A DNA stretch of 64,000 nt from Luteimonas fraxinea (GTDB lineage: Bacteria > Pseudomonadota > Gammaproteobacteria > Xanthomonadales > Xanthomonadaceae): NCBI RefSeq assembly GCF_021233355.1, contig NZ_CP089507.1, positions 1,178,001 to 1,242,000 of the forward strand, written 5' to 3'. The position numbers were made by a program, and so were the translations under genes. Below, piece after piece: positions 50,433 through 60,762 of this stretch. The notes below the pieces were generated by a model that was given only the letters and a program-made list of their open reading frames with translations, ran no database searches and had not been told where the DNA came from. Numbering within the stretch: the first letter of the stretch is position 1; each line of letters begins with the position of its first letter.

Positions 50433-51062
50433 CTACAACCACCCCTTCTGCCGCGCCAGCCGGTACGCCTCGATCCGGTTGCCGACGCCCAGCTTCCCGA
50501 TCGCTTCCGACAGGTAATTGCGCACGGTGCCGTGCGAGAGCTTCAGCTGCGCGGCGATCTCGCTGGCGCTCATGCCCTGCCCGGCGAGTCGCAGCGTCTG
50601 TCGTTCGCGCTCGCTCAACGGGTCGGGCTCGCTCCAGGCTTCCAGTGCGAGTTGGGGATCGATCGCGCGGCCGCCGTCGTGGACGCGGCGCAGGGCATCG
50701 GCGAGTTGTTCGGCCGGTGCGTCCTTCAGCAGATACCCGCCGACGCCGGCATCCAGCGCGCGGCGCAGGAAACCCGCGCGGGCGAAGGTGGTGACGATCA
50801 CCACGCGGACCGGGAGTTCGTGGCGCTGGATGCGCTGCGCGAGTTCGAGACCGGTGAGGCCGGGCATCTCGATGTCGGTGACGAGGATGTCGGGCGACAG
50901 GCGCTGCAGTTCGCGCCAGGCCGATTCGCCGTCGCCGACGCTGCCGACCACCGACAGATCGTCTTCGAGATTCAGCAGCGCCGTCAGCGCGCCGCGCAGC
51001 ATCGACTGGTCCTCGGCGATGAGGATGCGGAGCGGCGCTTCGGACGTGGGCATGCGCGACAT
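50433..51062 (-). CDS. NarL/DesR-family response regulator
   Basis: The 209-residue protein has a receiver (LIAEDQSML, phosphoacceptor D63 in ILVTDIEMPGLTG, K in LLKDAP) and a LuxR-type HTH (LSERERQTLRLAGQGMSASEIAAQLKLSHGTVRNYLSEAIGKLGVGNRIEAYR). It follows the DesK-like kinase gene by 60 bp and is its expected partner. Confidence 0.93.
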   Translation of the reverse strand: MSRMPTSEAPLRILIAEDQSMLRGALTALLNLEDDLSVVGSVGDGESAWRELQRLSPDILVTDIEMPGLTGLELAQRIQRHELPVRVVIVTTFARAGFLRRALDAGVGGYLLKDAPAEQLADALRRVHDGGRAIDPQLALEAWSEPDPLSERERQTLRLAGQGMSASEIAAQLKLSHGTVRNYLSEAIGKLGVGNRIEAYRLARQKGWL

Positions 51063-51121
51063 GGCAGTGACGGTAGCAGCTGGACGACGGTCGAAAAGAA
51101 CGGAGGTGCGTGCGTTGCGGA

Positions 51122-52309
51122 TCAGCCGGCAGCGCCGAGCGGAATGCGCGCATCGATCCGCGTGCCGTCGGCCCCGCTGTCGATGCGCAACTGCCCGCCC
51201 AGTGCTTCGATGCGCTCGCGCATACCCGACAGACCATTGCCGGGCACGATCGCGCCGCCGCGACCGTCGTCGCTGACCTGCAGCCGAATCGCGTCGCCTT
51301 CGCGCGAGAACTGCGCCTGCGCCGTGTGCGCATGCGCGTGGCGCTGCAGATTGGTCACCGATTCACGCAACGTCATCGCCAGCGCCGTCTCCACCGCAGG
51401 CGACAGGCCGGCGCCGGCAACGTCGGCATCGAGGCTGTAGCCGAAGGCCACGCCGTCGGTCTCGAGCAGCAGGCGCGCGGATGCGAGTTCGGCTGCCAGC
51501 CCCGCAGCGCGGATGCCGCTGACCGCCTGCCGCACCTGGGTCAGCGCATCGCGGGCGATGCCGCCGACTTCGCCAATCTCGCGCTGGGCGCCGGCAGGAT
51601 CGCGCTCGACGAGCCGCGCGGCGAGATCGGCCTTCAACGCGACCATCGACAGCGTGTGGCCGAGCAGATCGTGCAGATCACGGCCGATGCGTTCGCGCTC
51701 GCCGACGGCGGCCAGCCGGCGCACCTCGTCGTGCGACAGGCGCAGCGCGGCGTCCTGCCGGTTCTTCAGCCGCTCCACGTGCACCAGCAGGCCGATCATC
51801 ACCGTCGTCACCGGCATCCAGGCCAGCGCCGCCCAGGGATAGCCGAGCACGCGCGCCCAGGTCATCAGCACCGCGTTGAAAACGATCAGCGCGAGCACGT
51901 AACGCCATACCGACGTGCGCGACAACGCGCCGAGGAACACACAGCCGAACACGAAGTAGCTGAGGCTCGACACGTACCAGGGCAACAGCGTGAAACACAA
52001 AGCGATCATGCCGAGCGCGCACCACGGTGAGCGGCGCGCCGGCAGCAACAGCGCACCCGCGTACAAAGCGATGAAGAGCGGGTACGACAGCAGGGTGAGC
52101 AGCAGCCAGCGCAGGTCGTAGCCCTGCGGCGAGAAGATCGGCACGACGAACACCCACACCGACCACAACACGTGGATGCCTTCGCTCCACGCCGGCCGGC
52201 CCTGACGCAGCGCGCAACCGATGATCGAATCCGGCGCTGGTCGCAGACCGGCGAAGGTCCGCAGCGGTGTCGGGCTCGGGAGCGTGTCCATATCGCGCAG
52301 CCTAGCCAT
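51122..52309 (-). CDS. DesK/NarX-type sensor histidine kinase (HisKA_3)
   Basis: The 395-residue protein has about five membrane helices (residues 45-180), then the HisKA_3 motif ERERIGRDLHDLLGHTLS with H213, and an HATPase end (LRESVTNLQRHAHA, DDGRGG, GNGLSGMRERIEALGG). Such kinases sense membrane or envelope states. It is part of a run with the ABC-2 exporter and amidohydrolase genes and likely controls them. ATG at 52291 is an alternative start. Confidence 0.9.
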   Translation of the reverse strand: MARLRDMDTLPSPTPLRTFAGLRPAPDSIIGCALRQGRPAWSEGIHVLWSVWVFVVPIFSPQGYDLRWLLLTLLSYPLFIALYAGALLLPARRSPWCALGMIALCFTLLPWYVSSLSYFVFGCVFLGALSRTSVWRYVLALIVFNAVLMTWARVLGYPWAALAWMPVTTVMIGLLVHVERLKNRQDAALRLSHDEVRRLAAVGERERIGRDLHDLLGHTLSMVALKADLAARLVERDPAGAQREIGEVGGIARDALTQVRQAVSGIRAAGLAAELASARLLLETDGVAFGYSLDADVAGAGLSPAVETALAMTLRESVTNLQRHAHAHTAQAQFSREGDAIRLQVSDDGRGGAIVPGNGLSGMRERIEALGGQLRIDSGADGTRIDARIPLGAAG

Positions 52310-52365
52310 CTCAGGAGTCCGTCAGAAGTGGCGGCTGTTCTGCGCCGTACCGGTCGGCCTGCATT

Positions 52366-54225
52366 TCAGCGCAGCTCCACGTCGTCGAGTGCGAAGGCGA
52401 ACGTGCCCTCCGGCTGACCGGCGGTCCACGCGATGCCACGCACCTGCGACAGGTCCGCGCCGGCGAATCCGTCGAGCGGCAGTCGCACTTCGGTCCAGCC
52501 ACTGCCGGCCTCGAAACTCTGCACCGCCGGCATCGCGTTCGACGATGCGCCGGAGAACAGCAGGGCGCTGTAGCGGCGCCCGTCGCCGCGCACGTGGAAC
52601 ACGAGTGTCTTGCGCGACGACAGATCCGCGGGCTGCATCGCCTGCGCGGCCGGGAAGAAGATCACGCCCGACCACGGGAACGCGAAGCCCGGCTTGATTT
52701 CGCCGGTGACCGACAGCGCGCCGGCCGAACCGTCCGCGCCGCCGTCGATGCGCGCGTGCGCAACGGACGAGGCGCCACCGGCCATCTGGTCGGTGGTCGG
52801 CGCCCAGCTGCCGAAGCGGGCGTCGAGTCCGGTTTCGAAATCGCTGATGCGGGTGTCGTCCGGCACGGTACCGGCAGATGCTGCGGCCGCTGACCGCGTG
52901 CGTTCGACGCGCGCGCCGTTCTTCCACACCGTGTCGATGCGCCGCGTCGCGGTGATGTCCTCGAGCGGGTTGCCGTCGACCAGTACCAGATCGGCGCGCA
53001 GACCCGGCGCAATGCGACCGCGGTCGGCGATGCCGAAGCGCGTGGCCGGCGCGGACGTCGCTGCGACCAGCGCCTGCTGCGGCGTCAGCCCGGCCTGCAC
53101 CAGCAATGCCAGTTCGCCATGCAGGCTCGCGCCCTGGGCGGTGCCGGAATTGGGGGCATCGCTGCCGGCGAGGATCGTCACGCCTGCCGCGTGCAGCCGA
53201 CGCACGCTGTCGATCGCATCGGTAAAGCGCGCCGGCTTCGGTGCGGTGGACATGCGCGCGCCAAGGCTGTCGCGCTGTTCCGGCGTCAGCCACGGCGACA
53301 GTGCGGGATCATCCGCGAGCTGCCGGCCCGCATCAGCACCGGCCACCGAGGCGATCACCACCAGCGTCGGCACGACGAACACATCGCGACGCGCGACCTC
53401 GACAACGAAGGCGTCGTCGACCACGGCATCGTCGGTAACGTGCACGAAGCCGTCGATGCCGGCATCCAGCACCGCCCGGGCGCTGGCCTGCGTGGACACG
53501 TGGGCGACGGCGATGCGCTTCTGCGCATGCGCGGCATCGACGACGGCGCGCACCTGCGCGGCGGTCAGGGTCGGCAACCTGCGCGTGCCGCCGTAGCCGC
53601 TGAGATCCTCGACGATCAGCTTGATGAAGTCGTCGCCTTCGGCCACGCGGGCGGCGATGAAGGCCGGGATGTCGGTGTCCGCATCGACGGTCGGCACCGG
53701 AAATCCGAACTGCGTGCCGTGCCCGCCGGGCGCGGTGATCGCATAGCCCGCAGCCCACAGATCGGCTTGCGTGGTCGGCGCGGTGGACTCACGTTGTGCG
53801 CGCAGTGCCGGCAGACGGTCCGGCATGCCGTGCATGTCGAGCCCGGTAGTCACGCCGAAGCGCAGCATGTCCTGCTGCGCGTTGCCCCAGGCGTGCACGT
53901 GGGCGTCGATCAGACCGGGCAGCAGCGTCTTGCCGTCAGCATCCACCACGGCGACGCCGTCCGGCACCGCGACATCGGCGCCGACCGCTTCGATCAGCCC
54001 GTCGCGCACCAGCACCGTGCCGCGTTCGATGACGTCCACGCCATCGAAGATGCGCGCGTTGCGGATGGCGAGCCGGCCTTCGGTCACCGGCGCTGCCGTC
54101 GAATCCGTCGCCTGCTCGCGCCCGGCGACGGCGACGGCCACGGCGGCGCCGAGCACCGCCACCAGTGCCACCACCGCCGCGACGCCGGGCCAGCGACGCT
54201 GGCCCTGTCGATCCGTCTGCGTCAT
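52366..54225 (-). CDS. amidohydrolase fused to a CIA30-like domain
   Basis: The 619-residue protein has an N-terminal membrane segment (WPGVAAVVALVAVLGAAVAVAVAG), an amidohydrolase/imidazolonepropionase-like domain (about 45-445: LLPGLIDAHVHAWG, GFPV, KLIVEDLSGYGGTRR, VAHVSTQASA, ILAGSDAPNSG) and a C-terminal CIA30-type beta-sandwich (FETGLDARFGSWAPT... VSGEIKPGFAFPWSGVIFFP... GSGWTEVRLPLDGF...IAWTAGQPEGTFAFALDDVEL). The second domain usually binds carbohydrate or protein. A GGGGAG site precedes the ATG. The 32 bp to the upstream permease gene suggests one operon. Confidence 0.82.
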   Translation of the reverse strand: MTQTDRQGQRRWPGVAAVVALVAVLGAAVAVAVAGREQATDSTAAPVTEGRLAIRNARIFDGVDVIERGTVLVRDGLIEAVGADVAVPDGVAVVDADGKTLLPGLIDAHVHAWGNAQQDMLRFGVTTGLDMHGMPDRLPALRAQRESTAPTTQADLWAAGYAITAPGGHGTQFGFPVPTVDADTDIPAFIAARVAEGDDFIKLIVEDLSGYGGTRRLPTLTAAQVRAVVDAAHAQKRIAVAHVSTQASARAVLDAGIDGFVHVTDDAVVDDAFVVEVARRDVFVVPTLVVIASVAGADAGRQLADDPALSPWLTPEQRDSLGARMSTAPKPARFTDAIDSVRRLHAAGVTILAGSDAPNSGTAQGASLHGELALLVQAGLTPQQALVAATSAPATRFGIADRGRIAPGLRADLVLVDGNPLEDITATRRIDTVWKNGARVERTRSAAAASAGTVPDDTRISDFETGLDARFGSWAPTTDQMAGGASSVAHARIDGGADGSAGALSVTGEIKPGFAFPWSGVIFFPAAQAMQPADLSSRKTLVFHVRGDGRRYSALLFSGASSNAMPAVQSFEAGSGWTEVRLPLDGFAGADLSQVRGIAWTAGQPEGTFAFALDDVELR

Positions 54226-54256
54226 TGCGTTCTCCCCGAAAGTGAAGCGGATGATC

Positions 54257-55027
54257 TCAGACCGCACGCGCCAGGCGGCGCAGCGCGAGCACGCAGCAGG
54301 CGACGGTCACGACGGTCAGCACCAGCAGATGCAGCCACAGCGGCGCCGTGCCTGCCTGGCCGGTCACGCCAAGCGCGACCTGTGCCAGATGCCAGGCCGG
54401 CCACAGCGGCGCGAGCGTCGCGAATACCCCGGGCAGCATCGACAGCGGCAGCCAGAGGCCGGACAGGAAGGCCATCGGCAGGAACAGCAGGTTGACCCAC
54501 GCCGGCGCCGCATTCGCGCTGGCGATGCTGCCGAGCAGCAGGCCGATCGCGCAGAACGGCAGCGCGCCGAGCACGGTCACCGTCCACAGCAAGGCCCATT
54601 GCCCCGCCGTCATGGACACGCCACCGAACACGACCGCCAGCGCCGCGAGTTCCAGCACGATGACCAGCGCGAACAGCATCGCGATCAGCAGCCGCGACAC
54701 CAGCCACGCACTCGGCGGCGCCGGCAGCGCACGACGCAAGGCGAAAAAGCCGCGCTCGCGGTCGATCGCCAGCGTCACCGCGAAGCCGAACAGGCCCGCG
54801 CCCATCGCGCCGAAAACGCCGTAGGTCGCGAGCAGATAACGCGCCGCCTCGCCGCTGCCGCGCCCGCCGAGCAGCAGGCCGAACATCACGTAGAACAACG
54901 CCGGAAACAGCAGCGTCGGAATGATGTACATCGGCTCGCGCAGCAGCCGCAGCAGTTCGCAGCGCGTGTCGAGCAGATAGCAGCGCCAGAGGTTGACGCG
55001 TGTACCGGTGTCGAGTGTCGTGTCCAT
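54257..55027 (-). CDS. ABC-2 type exporter permease
   Basis: The 256-residue protein has six helices with the ABC-2 membrane pattern, including LREPMYIIPTLLFPALFYVMFG, RERGFFALRRALPAPPSAWLVSRL and the LLFLPMAFLSGLWLPLSMLP region. The ATG at 55027 overlaps the ATPase stop (TGATG), so the two are co-translated. It likely exports a lipid-linked or drug-like substrate; the DesKR-type neighbours recall membrane-stress exporters. Confidence 0.88.
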   Translation of the reverse strand: MDTTLDTGTRVNLWRCYLLDTRCELLRLLREPMYIIPTLLFPALFYVMFGLLLGGRGSGEAARYLLATYGVFGAMGAGLFGFAVTLAIDRERGFFALRRALPAPPSAWLVSRLLIAMLFALVIVLELAALAVVFGGVSMTAGQWALLWTVTVLGALPFCAIGLLLGSIASANAAPAWVNLLFLPMAFLSGLWLPLSMLPGVFATLAPLWPAWHLAQVALGVTGQAGTAPLWLHLLVLTVVTVACCVLALRRLARAV

Positions 55028-55983
55028 CACGCAGCCTCCTGCTTCGAACCAGTCATGCCGTCGGCGGTCGCCGTCATCGCCACGAAGGCCTCGACGAGGC
55101 CGGCGCGCTGGACTTCGAGATCGCCGAGGCGCGGATCCGCATCCAGCAAACAGCGCAGCACGGATTCCGCCTGTTCGGCCATCACCACCAGCTGCCCGTC
55201 AATGACATCGGCCGAGCGCACGCCTGGCCACGTCGCGACGACATCGGCAGGCACAACGCTCTTGCAGCGGATGCGTCGCTGCGCGACCTGCGCCCGCACC
55301 GCGCCGACGCTGCCGTCGGCGCGCACGCGTCCGGCATCGAGCACGACCACGCGATCGGCCAGCGCTTCGGCTTCTTCCAGATAGTGCGTGGTCAGCAGAA
55401 TGCCGACGCCGTCGGCGACCAGGCTGCGGATCGCGCGCCACACCTGCTGGCGCGCGCCGATGTCGAGCCCAGTGGTCGGTTCGTCGAGAAACAGCAGCTT
55501 CGGTCGCCCGCACAGCGCGAGCGCGAACTGCACGCGGCGCTGCTGCCCGCCCGACAGCCGGCCGTAGCGCCGGTCCAGCAATCCGTCGAGTCCGCCCAGC
55601 GCGACGCAGTCGGCGACGCTGCGCGGCTGCGGATACCAGCTGCGTGTCAGCGCGAGCAGCTCATCGACACGCAACCGCTCGGGCAGCTGCGCCTGCTGCA
55701 GCATCACGCCGATGTGCCGGCGCGCTTCGAGATCGGACGGATGCCGCCCGAACAGCGTGACCTCGCCTGCATCGGCCGGCTGCAGGCCGAGCAGGATCTC
55801 GATCGCGGTGGTCTTGCCGGCGCCGTTGACGCCGAGCAGCGCGGTCACCTGGCCGGCAGGCAGCGCGAGATCCACGCCGTCGAGCGCCTGCACGGCGCCG
55901 CGGCGACGACGCACGCCACGCAGGCTGGCCAGCGGCGTCGACGTCGCTTTCAAAGGGTCTGCAGTGAACGGGACTGGGCGCAT
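55027..55983 (-). CDS. ABC transporter ATP-binding protein
   Basis: The 318-residue protein has Walker A (LLGVNGAGKTTAIEI), Q-loop, signature LSGGQQRR, Walker B (LLFLDEPTTGLD) and H-loop (LLTTHYLEEAEALADR), with the NatA/DrrA-type C-terminal extension. It energises the adjacent ABC-2 permease. GGAGG precedes the ATG at 55983; the longer open frame upstream is unrelated. Confidence 0.92.
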   Translation of the reverse strand: MRPVPFTADPLKATSTPLASLRGVRRRRGAVQALDGVDLALPAGQVTALLGVNGAGKTTAIEILLGLQPADAGEVTLFGRHPSDLEARRHIGVMLQQAQLPERLRVDELLALTRSWYPQPRSVADCVALGGLDGLLDRRYGRLSGGQQRRVQFALALCGRPKLLFLDEPTTGLDIGARQQVWRAIRSLVADGVGILLTTHYLEEAEALADRVVVLDAGRVRADGSVGAVRAQVAQRRIRCKSVVPADVVATWPGVRSADVIDGQLVVMAEQAESVLRCLLDADPRLGDLEVQRAGLVEAFVAMTATADGMTGSKQEAA

Positions 55984-56220
55984 CGCGGTTCCTCCGGGTT
56001 GCGTGCAGTCTCGGGTGGCGCACGCCGCGCGGTCAGTCGCAGGCGTCATCCACTGCAGGTGACAGCCGTCAGGTGACCGCCGTGCCCGATGCGCGCAGAC
56101 TCGGCCCGGCCCGCCAGTGCGGATGCGTCGTTCGGCGCCCCGTCGGAAACTGACTTCCGGCAGGTTGGATCGCCCGACCCCCGCGGTCACACTCGCGCCT
56201 GTCGTCACGTCCTGCTTTCC

Positions 56221-57477
56221 ATGGAACCCATGAATACCAAGGCCGACCTGCTCAACGAACTCCGCATCGACCGCAAGGCGCCGCCCGAGCCGCCACGGCG
56301 GCGTGGCCTGTGGATCGCCATCGCGGTCGTCGTGCTGCTGCTTCTGCTGGTCGCCGGCTGGGCGCTGTTCGGACGCGATGGCGGCGTCGAAGTGCGCACC
56401 GCGCCGGTGGTCGCGATCACTGCCGGCGGCGCGAATGCATCAGTACTCGACGCCACCGGCTACGTCGTCGCGCGTCGCACTGCGACCGTGTCCTCGAAGA
56501 TCACCGGCCGCGTGCGCGAGGTGCTGATCGAGGAAGGCCAGCGCGTCGAGGCCGGCGACATCATGGCGACGCTCGATCCGATCGACGCCGATGCGCAGCG
56601 CAATCTGTCGGCTTCGCAGCTCGCCGCCGCGCGCAGCCAGACCGGTAGCGTGCAGGCACAGCTGGCGCAGGCCGAGGCCGAGGCCACGCGTCTGCAGTCA
56701 CTGGTCGCGCAGCAGCTGGTCTCGCGTTCGCAGTTCGACCAGGCCGTCGCCCAGCGCGATGCACTGCGCGCGCAGCTGGTCACCGCGCAGCGCAACACCC
56801 AGGTCGCCTCCGATTCGCTGGCGATCGCCGATCTCGGAGTCGACAACACCGTCGTGCGCGCGCCGTTCGCCGGCGTGGTCACCGCCAAGGCTGCGCAGCC
56901 GGGCGAGATCGTCTCGCCGCTGTCGGCCGGCGGTGGCTTCACCCGCACGGGTATCGGCACGATCGTCGACATGGATTCGCTGGAAGTCGAAGTCGACGTC
57001 GGCGAGGCCTTCATCGGTCGCGTGCAGCCGAAGATGCCGGTCGAGGCGACGCTCAATGCGTATCCGGACTGGAGGATTCCCGCCGAGGTCATCGCGATCA
57101 TTCCGGCCGCCGACCGCGGCAAGGCGACGGTCAAGGTGCGCATCGCGATCAAGCAGAAGGACGCGCGCATCGTGCCGGACATGGGCGTGCGCGTGAGCTT
57201 CCTCGAAGCGCCGAAGGCCGCCGATGCGCAGCAGCCCAGCGGCGTGCGCGTGCCCGGCTCAGCGATCGTGCAGCGCGACGGCGCCGATGTCGCCTTCGTG
57301 CTCGGCGAGGACAACACGGTGACGCAGCAGGCGCTGAAGACCGGCGTCGCACTCGGCGACGACCGCCAGGTGCTGTCGGGCGTCAACGCCGGCGACACCG
57401 TCGTGCTCGATCCGCCCGAGACGCTGGCCGACGGCGCGAAGGTGCGCATGGCCGCCAGCGACGCCGACACGCGCTGA
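56221..57477 (+). CDS. MacA-like periplasmic adaptor (HlyD/RND family)
   Basis: The 418-residue protein has a cytoplasmic N-terminus, one membrane anchor (LWIAIAVVVLLLLLVAGWALF), a lipoyl half-motif pair (VVARRTATVSSKITGRVREVLIEEGQRVEAGDIMATLD ... VDNTVVRAPFAGVVTAKAAQPGEIVS), a coiled-coil hairpin (about 120-205) and beta-barrel/MP domains. It links an inner-membrane MacB-type ABC pump to an outer-membrane channel. ATG at 56230 is an alternative start. Confidence 0.88.
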   Translation: MEPMNTKADLLNELRIDRKAPPEPPRRRGLWIAIAVVVLLLLLVAGWALFGRDGGVEVRTAPVVAITAGGANASVLDATGYVVARRTATVSSKITGRVREVLIEEGQRVEAGDIMATLDPIDADAQRNLSASQLAAARSQTGSVQAQLAQAEAEATRLQSLVAQQLVSRSQFDQAVAQRDALRAQLVTAQRNTQVASDSLAIADLGVDNTVVRAPFAGVVTAKAAQPGEIVSPLSAGGGFTRTGIGTIVDMDSLEVEVDVGEAFIGRVQPKMPVEATLNAYPDWRIPAEVIAIIPAADRGKATVKVRIAIKQKDARIVPDMGVRVSFLEAPKAADAQQPSGVRVPGSAIVQRDGADVAFVLGEDNTVTQQALKTGVALGDDRQVLSGVNAGDTVVLDPPETLADGAKVRMAASDADTR

Positions 57478-57521
57478 TCGCACCCCACATCCACCGAGCA
57501 GCATCCAACCCGGAGTGCGCC

Positions 57522-58214
<693 letters not shown>

Positions 58215-58239
58215 CTCACGCTTCTTCGGAGACCACACG

Positions 58240-59397
58240 ATGAAATACCTGTCGCTGGTGTGGGCCCAGCTGTTCCGTAGCAAGACGCGGACACTGCTGA
58301 CGCTGCTGTCGGTGGTCGCAGCGTTCCTGCTGTTCGGCATGCTCGATTCGGTACGCGTGGCCTTCAATGCCGGCGGCAGCGTCGACGGCGCGAACCGGCT
58401 GATCGTCGCCTCGCGCCTGTCGATCACGCAGTCGCTGCCGGTGCGTCTGCAGGCGCAGATCGAGTCGATTCCCGGCGTGCGCAAGGTGACGTACGCCATG
58501 TGGTTCGGCGGCATCTACCAGGACCAGCGCAACTTCTTCCCGAACTTCTCCGTCGCGCCGAACTTCTTCGACGTCTACGGCGAGTACGACGTGCCGCCCG
58601 ACCAGCTGCAGGCCTTCCGCGACACACGTACCGGCGCGGCCGTGGGCGAAGCGCTGGCCAACAAGTTCGGCTGGAAGATCGGCGACACGATTCCGATGCA
58701 GGCGACGATCTTTCCGCGCGGCGGCAGCAACGACTGGCCGCTGGAGCTCAAGGCGATCTTCCGCGCCAAGGACCGCAGCAACGTCGGCGCCGAGAACCAG
58801 CTGATGATGAACTGGAAATACTTCGACGAATCCAACGACTACATCAAGAACCAGGTCAGCTGGTTCACCGTGCAGCTGTCGAACGCCGACCAGGCCTCGC
58901 GCGTGGCGCAGGCGATCGATGCGATCTCGGCGAACTCCGATCACGAGACCAAATCGCAGACCGAGTCGGCCTTCCAGCAGGCGTTCGCCAAGCAGTTTGC
59001 CGACATCGGCCTGATCGTCACCGCGATCATGGGCGCAGTGTTTTTCACCCTGCTGCTGCTGACCGGCAACACGATGGCGCAGGCCGTGCGTGAGCGCATT
59101 CCGGAACTCGCGACACTGAAGACGCTCGGCTTCACCGACGGCACCGTCCTGGTGCTGGTGATGGTGGAATCGGTGCTACTGGTGGTGATCGGCGGGCTGG
59201 TCGGCCTCGGTCTCGCGTCGGCGATCATGCCCGGGGTGAGCGCAGCCAGCGGCGGCGTGATCGCGCTGCCCACGGTGCCGGCGCAGACCTGGCTGATCGG
59301 GCTCGGCCTGATGATCGGCATCGGCATCATCGTCGGCGTGTTGCCGGCGCTGCGTGCGCAGCGGCTGAAGATCGTCGATGCGCTCGCGGGGCGCTGA
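58240..59397 (+). CDS. FtsX-like ABC permease 1
   Basis: The 385-residue protein has an N-terminal helix (LLTLLSVVAAFLLFGML), a large periplasmic domain (about 45-255) and three C-terminal helices (IVTAIMGAVFFTLLLLTGNTMAQ, VLVLVMVESVLLVVIGGLVG, WLIGLGLMIGIGIIVGVLPALRAQRLKIVDALAGR). The closing ALRAQRLKIVDAL motif is typical of MacB/FtsX permeases. Second of a tandem pair. Confidence 0.9.
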   Translation: MKYLSLVWAQLFRSKTRTLLTLLSVVAAFLLFGMLDSVRVAFNAGGSVDGANRLIVASRLSITQSLPVRLQAQIESIPGVRKVTYAMWFGGIYQDQRNFFPNFSVAPNFFDVYGEYDVPPDQLQAFRDTRTGAAVGEALANKFGWKIGDTIPMQATIFPRGGSNDWPLELKAIFRAKDRSNVGAENQLMMNWKYFDESNDYIKNQVSWFTVQLSNADQASRVAQAIDAISANSDHETKSQTESAFQQAFAKQFADIGLIVTAIMGAVFFTLLLLTGNTMAQAVRERIPELATLKTLGFTDGTVLVLVMVESVLLVVIGGLVGLGLASAIMPGVSAASGGVIALPTVPAQTWLIGLGLMIGIGIIVGVLPALRAQRLKIVDALAGR

Positions 59398-59451
59398 CGT
59401 CATGGCCCATCGCACTTCTTTCCGCTGCACGACGAACCGGATCGGACCGAC

Positions 59452-60762
59452 ATGAAAAGCCCACGGCTCTGGAACCTGCTGTCGATCGTCGCGCTCGTCG
59501 TCGGCCTCGCGGTGTGGGTGCTGCTGCCCTGGTACGGCGTGCTGGCAATCGCGGTCGCCATCGCGCTGTGGCTGGTGCTCACGCGCGGCGGCCGGCTGGC
59601 GCTGGCAGCGGCGCGCATCGGCATCAGCAGCCTGCCGCAGCGCTGGGGCGCGTCGTCGGTGATCGTGGTCGGCATCGCCGGCGTGGTCGGCGTGCTGGTG
59701 GCGATGCTGGCGATGGGCGAAGGCTTCAAGGCCACGCTCAACAGCACCGGTGACGAAACCTCGGCGATCGTGCTGCGCGGCGGCTCGCAGGCCGAAACCA
59801 ATTCGGTGATCACCCGCGACCAGGTGCCGCTGATCGGAACGCTGGCTGGCATCGCGCGCGATGCGCAGGGCCGCCCGCTGCTGTCGCCGGAGCTGTCTCA
59901 GGTGGTCAACCTACCGTCGAAGGCCGACGGCACCGACGTCAATGCGCAGTTCCGCGGCGTCGGCGAACTCGCCTGGGCCGTGCACGACAAGGTGCAGGTG
60001 ATCGAAGGCCGCAAGTTCGCGCCGGGCCTGCGCGAGATCGTCGTCGGCCAGGGCGCGCGCAGCCAGTTCCGCGGACTCGAGGTCGGCAAGACGCTCAACC
60101 TCGGCAACCAGCAGTGGACCGTGGTCGGTGTGTTCGCATCCGGTGATGCTCACGATTCGGAACTGTGGACCGACGGCGAAACGCTGGCGTCCACCTACAA
60201 CCGTGGCGCTTACCAGTCGATCACCGTGCGCACCGACGGCACCGCCGGCTTCACCGCGTTCAAGACCGCGATGGATGCCGACCAGCGCCTGAAACTCGAT
60301 GTCTCGACGACGCGTGCCTACTACGGCAAGCAGTCCGGTCAGCTGGCGACGCTGATCAATGTGCTGGGCACGGTGATCGGCGCGATCATGGCGGTCGGCG
60401 CGGTATTCGGCGCGCTCAATACGATGTACGCCGCGGTCGCGGGCCGCGCACGCGAGATCGCAACGATGCGCGCGATCGGCTTCCGTGGCCTGCCGGTGGT
60501 CGTCGCGGTGATGCTGGAGACGATGTTGCTCGCGCTGCTCGGCGGCCTGCTCGGCGGCCTGCTCGCGTGGAGCATCTTCAACGGCTACAGCGTCAGCACG
60601 CTGGGCAGCAACTTCAGCCAGGTGGTGTTCCAGTTCAAGGTCTCGCCGGAACTGCTGTGGAACGGCCTGAAGTGGGCGCTGGGGATCGGTCTCGTCGGCG
60701 GCCTGTTCCCGGCCCTGCGCGCCGCGCGTTTGCCCGTCACCGCGGCGCTGCGCGCGACATGA
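59452..60762 (+). CDS. FtsX-like ABC permease 2
   Basis: The 436-residue protein has two N-terminal helical segments (LWNLLSIVALVVGLAVWVLLPWYGVLAIAVAIALWLVL), an extra helix before the periplasmic domain, and three C-terminal helices ending LFPALRAARLPVTAALRAT. It is longer at the N-terminus than permease 1. The two permeases are probably a heteromeric pair. Its stop overlaps the start of the next gene (ATGA). Confidence 0.9.
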   Translation: MKSPRLWNLLSIVALVVGLAVWVLLPWYGVLAIAVAIALWLVLTRGGRLALAAARIGISSLPQRWGASSVIVVGIAGVVGVLVAMLAMGEGFKATLNSTGDETSAIVLRGGSQAETNSVITRDQVPLIGTLAGIARDAQGRPLLSPELSQVVNLPSKADGTDVNAQFRGVGELAWAVHDKVQVIEGRKFAPGLREIVVGQGARSQFRGLEVGKTLNLGNQQWTVVGVFASGDAHDSELWTDGETLASTYNRGAYQSITVRTDGTAGFTAFKTAMDADQRLKLDVSTTRAYYGKQSGQLATLINVLGTVIGAIMAVGAVFGALNTMYAAVAGRAREIATMRAIGFRGLPVVVAVMLETMLLALLGGLLGGLLAWSIFNGYSVSTLGSNFSQVVFQFKVSPELLWNGLKWALGIGLVGGLFPALRAARLPVTAALRAT

